Shown piece after piece: positions 15,088 to 20,054 of a stretch of DNA of 20,054 bases. The stretch is from assembly GCA_031360885.1 (NCBI GenBank), contig JANMCC010000050.1, positions 1-20,054 on the forward strand, written 5' to 3'. The notes beneath the pieces were generated by a model. It did no database searches and had not been told where the DNA came from. It saw only the letters and a list, made by a program, of their open reading frames with translations. This stretch comes from Schlegelella_A sp031360885 (GTDB taxonomy: Bacteria > Pseudomonadota > Gammaproteobacteria > Burkholderiales > Burkholderiaceae_C). The position numbers and the translations under genes are program-made. The first letter of the stretch is position 1; every line of letters begins with the position of its first letter.

Positions 15088-17448
15088 TCAGAAGCTGTCG
15101 GCCAGCCCCATCCCGGGATCGCTCACCGAATGGCGACCCGTCTCCATGCGTCCCGCCAGGCGGCGCAGGAAGCTCGGGTCGGCGTCGCTGGTGACGATCA
15201 GGTCGTACCACCACCCCGTCGAGTCGAGGTTCCAATAGAGCGACTGCTCGCCGCGACCGGTGAACCTGAGCTCCCATGCTGTGCCGGTGCCGCCCGTCGC
15301 TCCTCCCGAGCCGACGGCCGTGAGCGGGCCGTACAACTTGTTCGAGCGCACCTTCAGCAGCACGGGCGCGGCGCCTTCGTTGCGCGCTTCGAGCCGAAGG
15401 CCCCCACCCTTCGGGTCGTAGCTCACCTGCACTTCGGGCGCCGAAGCCTGCCTTGAGCGCAGCGCCGTCAGGTCGCCCTTGAAGCGGCGGTGAAAGCCGT
15501 TCGGCCCCAGCACCCACAGGTCGTAGCGGCCGGCGTTGTCGGCCTGCACGGCCCAGGTGTCGTCGAGCATCTTCGTCGGCTGGACCATGAAGCGGCGCGG
15601 CTGCGGGTACTGCTGGTCGCGGAAGGCGATCAGCGCGTTGGGATCGGCCGGCACCGGTTGACGGCTCGGCATGGCGTCGAGCTTCAGCTTGTCGTAGACG
15701 TGGAACACCGCGGCGGCGCGGCCGGTGTTGCGGAACACGAGACGCAGGTTGCCCTGCCGCTCCTCGATGCGCGCCGTGACGCCCAGCTCGTAGGGCAGGG
15801 CGCGCGACGGGCGGTAGCCGGTGGCCTGCACCGGCAGGCCGCGGCCGACGGGCGGCGTGATCTGCGGCAGCGCCTGCTGCGCGGCGCGCACGGCATCGGC
15901 TTCGGCCTTGGTCTTGCGGCCGGCCAGCGTGGGCAGCGGCTCGTTGTTCGGGTTGGCGAAGTTGAAGGCAGTCGTCAGGTCGCCCAGCGCCGCGCGCCGG
16001 AAGGGGCTGATGTTGGGCTCCTTGACGCCGAAGCGCGCTTCCACGAAGCGGATTATCGAAGTGTGATCGAGCGCCTGCGAGTTGACCCAGCCGCCGCGGC
16101 TCCAGGGCGAAACCACGTACATCGGCACGCGCACGCCCGGGCCGAACACGCGGCCGTCGAGCGCGCCATAGTCGAGGTTGGCGCCGCCCTGCTGCGGCTG
16201 TCCTGTGGTGCCCGGAGGCGAGGGGTACTTGTTGTATTCGTACGCGATCTCCGCGGCCGAGAGCGTGGTCTTGCCGGCCAGCGTGCCGTCGGGGTTGGGC
16301 GAAGGCGCGGCAGGCGACGGGTAGTGGTCGAAGTAGCCGTCGTTCTCGTCGAAATTGACGAACAGGACGGTCTTGCTCCAGACCTCGGGGTTGGCGGTCA
16401 GCGCGTCCAGCACCTGCTGCGTGTACCAGGCGCCCTGCACCGGGCTGGAGGGGCCGGGGTGCTCGGAATACGTGGCCGGCGCCACCACCCACGAGACCTG
16501 CGGCAGCTTGCCGTTCCTGCAGTCGTCGCGGAAGGTCTTGAAGTACGCGTCGGTGTCGCCGAGCGCGCCCGGCATCGTGTTGGCGATGCCCTTGTAGAGC
16601 GGGTTGTGGGCGTCGTCGCTGGCCGGATCGTAGGCGGGATAGGGGCCGCCATCGGTGCCGACGGGCTTGCCGGAAGCCTGGTTCGCGGCACGGTACTGCC
16701 TGAAGCCCACCAGCGAGTTGTCGCCGTAGTTGTCGGGCATGTTCTCGTAGACGATCCAGCTCACGCCGGCCGCTTGCAGGCGCTCGGGATAGGTCGCCCA
16801 GTCGTAGCCGACGGCGCTCGTGTCGGTGGGGCTGATGCCGTCCCACTCGTTGTTGAGGGAAGCCACGCCGGCGCCGCTGGGCCCGTTGGTGCCGGTCCAC
16901 AGGAACATGCGGTTCGAGTTGGTGCCGGTGTGCATCGAGCAGTGGTAGGCGTCGCAGATGGTGAAGGCGTTGGCCAGCGCGAACTGGAACGGCAGCTCGG
17001 CTTCCTTGTAGTACGCCATCGAGAAGGTGTTCTTCACGGCGGGCCAGTAGCCGAAGCGGCCGTCCAGCCAGCCGAGCTGGCCGTCGACCCAGCTGTGCGG
17101 CGTGCCCGAGACGCGCTGCGCATTGCCTTGGGTGGCGTCGAGGTAGTACGGCAGCACCGGATTGCCGGCGCGATCGAGCTGCTCCCAGACGCTGCGGCCG
17201 CCGGGCTGCGGAATGGTGAAGCGATCGCCGAACCCGCGAATGCCCTTCAGCGTGCCGAAGAAGTGATCGAAGGCGCGGTTCTCCTGCGTCAGGATGACCA
17301 CGTGCTTCACGTCCCGGATGGTGCCGGTCTCGTTGAAGGCGGGAATCGCCATCGCCTTGCGGATGCTCGGCGGAAACGCGGCGAGCGTGGCCGCGGCGAT
17401 GCCGGATTGGGCTGCGCCCTGGATGAACTTGCGACGAGAGGTTGTCAC
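15088..17448 (-). CDS. Tat-exported phosphocholine-type phospholipase C
   Basis: A 786-residue phosphoesterase-family phospholipase C (PlcH/PlcN type) that cleaves phosphatidylcholine or sphingomyelin to phosphocholine and a neutral lipid. A twin-arginine signal TTSRRKFIQG (residues 2-11) is followed by an Ala-rich hydrophobic stretch and a likely cleavage near residue 34. The catalytic domain shows ILTQENRAFDHFFGTLKG (52-69), SMHTGTNSNRMFLWTGTN, FDENDGYFDHYPSP and VSPWSRGGWVNSQALDHTS. The C-terminal third has the two small beta domains usual in these enzymes, ending in LDSTGWWYDL and TSDADPSFLRRLAGRMETG. GTG 17448 is chosen because it opens the Tat motif and has GGAG at 17459-17462; an upstream GTG at 17535 would bury the signal. 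It acts in periplasm or outside the cell, after folding in the cytoplasm. It is a single gene with no visible link to the anthranilate operon. Confidence 0.93.
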   Translation of the reverse strand: MTTSRRKFIQGAAQSGIAAATLAAFPPSIRKAMAIPAFNETGTIRDVKHVVILTQENRAFDHFFGTLKGIRGFGDRFTIPQPGGRSVWEQLDRAGNPVLPYYLDATQGNAQRVSGTPHSWVDGQLGWLDGRFGYWPAVKNTFSMAYYKEAELPFQFALANAFTICDAYHCSMHTGTNSNRMFLWTGTNGPSGAGVASLNNEWDGISPTDTSAVGYDWATYPERLQAAGVSWIVYENMPDNYGDNSLVGFRQYRAANQASGKPVGTDGGPYPAYDPASDDAHNPLYKGIANTMPGALGDTDAYFKTFRDDCRNGKLPQVSWVVAPATYSEHPGPSSPVQGAWYTQQVLDALTANPEVWSKTVLFVNFDENDGYFDHYPSPAAPSPNPDGTLAGKTTLSAAEIAYEYNKYPSPPGTTGQPQQGGANLDYGALDGRVFGPGVRVPMYVVSPWSRGGWVNSQALDHTSIIRFVEARFGVKEPNISPFRRAALGDLTTAFNFANPNNEPLPTLAGRKTKAEADAVRAAQQALPQITPPVGRGLPVQATGYRPSRALPYELGVTARIEERQGNLRLVFRNTGRAAAVFHVYDKLKLDAMPSRQPVPADPNALIAFRDQQYPQPRRFMVQPTKMLDDTWAVQADNAGRYDLWVLGPNGFHRRFKGDLTALRSRQASAPEVQVSYDPKGGGLRLEARNEGAAPVLLKVRSNKLYGPLTAVGSGGATGGTGTAWELRFTGRGEQSLYWNLDSTGWWYDLIVTSDADPSFLRRLAGRMETGRHSVSDPGMGLADSF

Positions 17449-17593
17449 GGTGGTCTTGCTCCGGTGGGTGGTGGGGCGGGAGGCAAGCCATGATTGGCCG
17501 CGCCCGTGACAGGGGCGTGTACGGTTCGAGACCACCCGGCCGACGGAGCTCGCGAACTAAGATGGCCCTCCAGCGAACGGACAAGGGCACATC

Positions 17594-18016
17594 GTGATCA
17601 TTCGGATTCTTTACGTCAGTCGCGCGGTGGGTCCGCAGACGACGACCGTGACAGCCTCGATCCTTGCCCGGGCGCAGGCCCGGAACGCGGCAGAGAGAAT
17701 CGGCGGCGTGCTTTGCCAGGGCCAAGGCATGTACCTGCAGGTTCTCGAGGGCGAGCGCGAGGCCGTCAATCGGCTGTATGCGCGGATCGTTGCCGACCCG
17801 AGGCATAGCGCCGTGACCCTGCTGCTTCTGGAGGAAGTCTCCAGGCCGCGTTTTGCCGGTTGGTCGATGGCGCTCGTCGACCTTTCAGACAGCGATCCGA
17901 TGGTGCAGATGGGTCATCCCGAGTTCGACCCGTACCAGGCGTCGGGGGCGATGGTCATGACGCTCGTCGACGAGTTGCTCGAGTCGGGCCGGCGAATCGT
18001 CCTTCCGGCTGCCTGA
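17594..18016 (+). CDS. Short BLUF-domain blue-light sensor protein
   Basis: A 140-residue protein consisting of one BLUF domain (about residues 2-95) and a short C-terminal tail, the size of PixD-like stand-alone sensors. BLUF proteins bind FAD and sense blue light. All key positions are present: Tyr7 in ILYVSRA, Asn31 in QARNAAERIGGVL, Gln49 in MYLQVLEGE, and Trp90/Met92 in FAGWSMALVDL. No output domain is attached, so signalling must go through a partner. The GTG at 17594 is preceded by AAGGG (17583-17587) and begins the first beta strand directly. The stop shares a base with the next start (TGATG), so the sulfotransferase-like protein is co-translated and is the natural candidate for a functional link. 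The divergent gap of 145 bp to the phospholipase holds no promoter I would defend. Confidence 0.93.
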   Translation: MIIRILYVSRAVGPQTTTVTASILARAQARNAAERIGGVLCQGQGMYLQVLEGEREAVNRLYARIVADPRHSAVTLLLLEEVSRPRFAGWSMALVDLSDSDPMVQMGHPEFDPYQASGAMVMTLVDELLESGRRIVLPAA

Positions 18017-18753
18017 TGCGGGAGCCGCCGATCCGGATCGCCATGTGGTCCGGCCCGCGCAACATCTCCACGGCGTTGATGCGATCGTTCGGCGCTCGCG
18101 CCGACACGGCCGTGATCGACGAGCCGTTCTACGCGGCGTACCTCCTGCAGACGAGCCTCGTGCATCCGATGCGCGAGGAGGTGATCGCCTCGCAGCCGAA
18201 CGGCTGGCGCGACGTGGTGGCGGGGCTGCTGGGTCCCGTGCCCGGCGACAAGCCGGTCTGGTACCAGAAGCACATGACGCATCACATGATCCCGGCCTTC
18301 GGCCGGGAATGGCTGGCGCAGGTGCGCAATGCGTTTCTCGTTCGCGATCCGGCGGCGGTGCTCGCTTCGTATGCGGCCAAGCGCGGCGAGGTGACGCTGG
18401 CGGACATCGGGATCGTGCAGCAGCGGGAGCTGTTCGAGCAGGAGGCCGATCGTCTGGGGCGGGCGCCGCCGGTTGTCGAAGGGTCCGACATCCTCGCGGC
18501 GCCGGCTCGCGTGCTGGCCAAGCTATGCGCGCGGCTCGGGGTGGCGCATGACGATGCCATGCTGCATTGGGCGCCGGGGCGGCGCGACAGCGACGGCGTA
18601 TGGGCGCCCGCCTGGTACGACGCGGTGGAGCGGTCGACGGGGTTCGAAAGGCCGACGACGCGTGAGGCCGTGGCGCTGGGCAGCGAGTTGCAGCGGATCG
18701 CAGACGTGGCACGACCGCACTACGAGGCGCTTGCCAGGTACAAGCTCGCGTAG
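18016..18753 (+). CDS. Sulfotransferase-like P-loop protein
   Basis: A 245-residue protein with the N-terminal motif IAMWSGPRNISTALMRSFG (residues 7-25), which matches the 5'-phosphosulfate loop of PAPS-dependent sulfotransferases, then DEPFYAAYL and a second nucleotide-contact segment RNAFLVRDPAAVLASY. Close relatives are annotated as sulfotransferase family or, misleadingly, as branched-chain aminotransferase-like proteins. The acceptor substrate is unknown, and sulfotransferase activity itself is a family inference. The ATG at 18016 overlaps the BLUF stop by one base. No membrane segment or signal peptide is seen, so it is cytoplasmic. It is the last plus-strand gene here; downstream DNA contains two small hairpins before the convergent unknown gene. 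Confidence 0.8.
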   Translation: MREPPIRIAMWSGPRNISTALMRSFGARADTAVIDEPFYAAYLLQTSLVHPMREEVIASQPNGWRDVVAGLLGPVPGDKPVWYQKHMTHHMIPAFGREWLAQVRNAFLVRDPAAVLASYAAKRGEVTLADIGIVQQRELFEQEADRLGRAPPVVEGSDILAAPARVLAKLCARLGVAHDDAMLHWAPGRRDSDGVWAPAWYDAVERSTGFERPTTREAVALGSELQRIADVARPHYEALARYKLA

Positions 18754-18857
18754 TCCGCCGGGCGCACGGAGCCTGAGCACACTGCCGACGGCATGGGTCG
18801 AACGCATCACCGACGGACGACCGCCGCCACAAGCGGACGGCCACGACTACCTGCTTT

Positions 18858-18926
18858 GGAACGCTCCGTTCCGTTCGCGGGCGTTGCGAAAGGCGAGCGG
18901 CGCATTCCCCTCACCGCAAGGCGAGG
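18858..18926. terminator. Two small hairpins between convergent genes
   Basis: GGAACG-CTC-CGTTCC (18858-18872) is a perfect 6-bp hairpin. CCTCACC-GCAA-GGCGAGG (18909-18926) is a 7-bp hairpin with one wobble. They lie in the 205-bp gap between the plus-strand sulfotransferase-like gene and a minus-strand small gene. Neither has a T-tract, so a terminator role is a guess from position. Nothing else recognisable is in 18754-18958. Confidence 0.3.
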
Positions 18927-18958
18927 TCAACCCTAGCTCCACGGATGCAATTGTTGGC

Positions 18959-19351
18959 TCAATGAAGGCGCCGGTTCGCGTCGCCGACGTGGATGTCGGA
19001 GGATGCGGCCGCGGCGTGCTCCGAAGCGGCAACCAGCGTCTTGCCTTCGATGCCGGCGAATAGCTTGGCGGCCCGGACCTTGAGTTCCAGTAGCTCGGTC
19101 GGGTTGACGAAGTACTGTCCACGCATCACGTCAACGTCTATGCGGAATTCAACGTCCTTGCCGTCGTTGGACAGCACGCCGCTGGTGAATTCGTATTGCT
19201 CGTCGACCGCCGGCATGCCCATCAATCCAGGCCGATCGACTTCATAGCGGACGTCGAAGATCTCGCCGCTCGCCAAGTCGAGGGAACCGGTCGAGCGGAT
19301 CACGGTCTCCGCTAGCTCGTCCAGTATCTCGATGGGGACTTTCAGGTTCAT
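18959..19351 (-). CDS. Hypothetical protein of 130 residues
   Basis: I do not recognise a family. The start at 19351 opens MNLKVPIEILDELAETVIRS behind a good Shine-Dalgarno AGAGGA (19357-19362 on the minus strand). The frame remains open upstream to 19552, but that part overlaps the other small gene and lacks a ribosome site. The protein looks soluble and acidic in its first two thirds, with alternating hydrophobic positions suggestive of beta strands (IFDVRYEVD, DVEFRIDVDV) followed by a helix ELLELKVRAAKLFAGI. No signal peptide, membrane span or catalytic motif is seen. Base composition here is visibly less GC-rich than in the anthranilate region, as in accessory DNA. It follows the 65-codon gene at 19386-19583 by 34 bp and may form a two-gene unit with it. 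Confidence 0.55.
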   Translation of the reverse strand: MNLKVPIEILDELAETVIRSTGSLDLASGEIFDVRYEVDRPGLMGMPAVDEQYEFTSGVLSNDGKDVEFRIDVDVMRGQYFVNPTELLELKVRAAKLFAGIEGKTLVAASEHAAAASSDIHVGDANRRLH

Positions 19352-19385
19352 CGCAGTCCTCTCAAGTTCGGCCGGCGAGACCAAC

Positions 19386-19583
19386 TCAGCTACGGCCACC
19401 CGGCTTCTTGACATGCGGTCGAGCAATGGCTCGACCGTCCTCGGCAATGTCGCCACCCACGAGGAAGACGTGGGGGACGGCCCACCCGCCAGACTCGCCG
19501 CGGATGATGTCTGTAGTCCGGATGCGACCTTCTGTGATCTGCGTAAACCCATGGGGAACGGCTTGCTGCTCGGTATTGGTCAT
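19386..19583 (-). CDS. Small hypothetical protein of 65 residues
   Basis: A possible small gene starting ATG 19583 with MTNTEQQAVPHGFTQ and ending in a basic tail HVKKPGGRS. An in-frame TTG at 19622 would add 13 residues. The family is not recognised. Strand-like segments FTQITEGRIRTTDII and GWAVPHVFLVGGD suggest a small beta-rich protein. No clear Shine-Dalgarno precedes the ATG. Support comes mainly from the reasonable protein-like composition and the arrangement with the next gene on the same strand. Confidence 0.4.
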   Translation of the reverse strand: MTNTEQQAVPHGFTQITEGRIRTTDIIRGESGGWAVPHVFLVGGDIAEDGRAIARPHVKKPGGRS

Positions 19584-19832
19584 TTGCTGGAAGAGGGTGT
19601 ATGGATGTCGATTATCGTGCAACCCGTTCGAGAGGCCGAGCCTGACTGCACGCTAGCGGCCCATGACCCGCCGTACGAGGACGGCGGCTTCAGGGCGAAG
19701 CACAGAAGCTCGACATCGTTCAAGTCCGCCTCTGCCCCCTACTCGCTGGTCATAGGTTTGCGGTGGCTCTCGTTCGACGTGAATCGAGCGGCTGCTGACC
19801 GCATCGTCCTGAACTTGCCGATCGTGGGGGGA
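19584..19832. other. Gap of 249 bp without a recognised gene
   Basis: No family-like reading frame, RNA gene or strong promoter was found. It separates the small gene pair from the monooxygenase end, all on the minus strand. Confidence 0.4.
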
Positions 19833-20054
19833 TCAGCGCTTGTGATGCGAGGGAGCCAATCGGTATACCGGCGTCGGAATGCCCTCCTGTCGGGCCTTCA
19901 GCTGCAGCGCCAGAAACTCCGAGTAGTGGCGCGACTGGTGCAGGTTGCCGCCATGGAACCACAGGTGGGGCACTTGTGTCGGCTTCCACATGTTGCGCAA
20001 CTCGCCCTCCCAGGGTCCAGGGTCCTTGGGCGTGTCGGACCCCAGCCCCCAGAC
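19833..20054 (-). CDS. Flavin-containing monooxygenase, C-terminal 73 residues only
   Basis: The frame is open from the right window edge to a TGA at 19833-19835. It reads VWGLGSDTPKDPGPWEGEL, then MWKPTQVPHLWFHGGNLHQS and a QLKARQEGIPTPVY tail. The HGGNLHQSRHYSEFLALQLKA stretch is the C-terminal signature I know from NAD(P)/FAD-dependent flavin monooxygenases related to cyclohexanone/4-hydroxyacetophenone Baeyer-Villiger enzymes. The FAD- and NADPH-binding motifs would lie outside the window, so activity cannot be judged. If it is a Baeyer-Villiger or N-hydroxylating enzyme, it would be another oxygenase acting on cyclic or aromatic compounds near the anthranilate cluster, but it is separated from it by unrelated genes. 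Confidence 0.75.
   Translation of the reverse strand, partial: VWGLGSDTPKDPGPWEGELRNMWKPTQVPHLWFHGGNLHQSRHYSEFLALQLKARQEGIPTPVYRLAPSHHKR

Noticed and set aside
15490..17493. A 667-codon plus-strand frame opposite phospholipase C
   Set aside because: Composition of a shadow frame; the Tat signal and catalytic motifs are all on the minus strand.
17449..17535. GTG start at 17535 for phospholipase C
   Set aside because: It would place about 29 polar residues before the twin-arginine motif; GTG 17448 has a ribosome site and opens the signal peptide.
19352..19552. Upstream extension giving the 130-residue hypothetical protein 67 more residues
   Set aside because: It overlaps another small frame, lacks a ribosome site and is Ser/Pro/Arg-rich, while the ATG at 19351 has AGAGGA in front.
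19605..20054. A plus-strand frame open to the right edge starting MSIIVQPVREAEPD
   Set aside because: Its second half is antisense to the recognisable monooxygenase C-terminus and no family match is seen; probably chance.

Overview
The window comes from a very GC-rich (roughly 70%) proteobacterial chromosome. The best fit is a betaproteobacterium of the order Burkholderiales. The reasons are the strong G/C third-position bias, an intergenic repeat at 9137-9209 of a type I associate with Comamonadaceae and relatives, and the set of protein families. These are read from the sequence alone and no database search was run.

Layout. (1) 1-2767, plus strand: the end of a CaiC-like acyl-CoA ligase, then a PaaK-like aryl/arylacetate-CoA ligase, joined by an ATGA overlap. 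(2) 2810-6575, minus strand: a tight four-gene operon in the order opine-type dehydrogenase, 3-hydroxyacyl-CoA dehydrogenase, alpha/beta-hydrolase-fold protein, zinc-less MDR oxidoreductase, with overlapping or nearly touching genes. (3) 6576-6778: a divergent control region with two near-mirror sigma70-like promoters (TTGCCA-N17-TTTACT and TTGCCA-N17-TAGACT), each -10 box overlapped by an inverted repeat. (4) 6779-15079, plus strand: a seven-gene operon for aerobic CoA-dependent anthranilate (2-aminobenzoate) breakdown. It holds 2-aminobenzoyl-CoA monooxygenase/reductase, a MarR regulator, an enoyl-CoA hydratase-family protein, an acyl-CoA dehydrogenase, a RidA-family protein, glutaryl-CoA dehydrogenase and 2-aminobenzoate-CoA ligase. 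(5) 15088-17448, minus strand: a Tat-exported phosphocholine-type phospholipase C. (6) 17594-18753, plus strand: a short BLUF blue-light sensor overlapping a sulfotransferase-like gene. (7) 18754-20054: two small minus-strand genes of unknown function and the last 73 codons of a flavin-containing monooxygenase at the right edge.

How the genes fit together. The ligase at 13454 activates anthranilate. The fused flavoenzyme at 6779 hydroxylates and reduces the ring without ring-cleaving dioxygenases. The hydratase-like, acyl-CoA dehydrogenase, RidA and glutaryl-CoA dehydrogenase proteins plausibly take the non-aromatic amino-oxo acyl-CoA to central metabolism. The divergent operon and the two left-edge ligases look like a co-regulated accessory branch whose substrate I cannot name.

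The most notable points are the mirror-image operator/promoter pair, a MarR gene whose only in-frame start in front of its N-terminal helix is a CTG abutting a repeat, and a cluster of proteins that keep their fold but lack the textbook catalytic residues: hydrolase Ser to His104, hydratase Glu pair to Ile142/Arg164, RidA Arg to Met108, and dehydrogenase Asn to Pro200.
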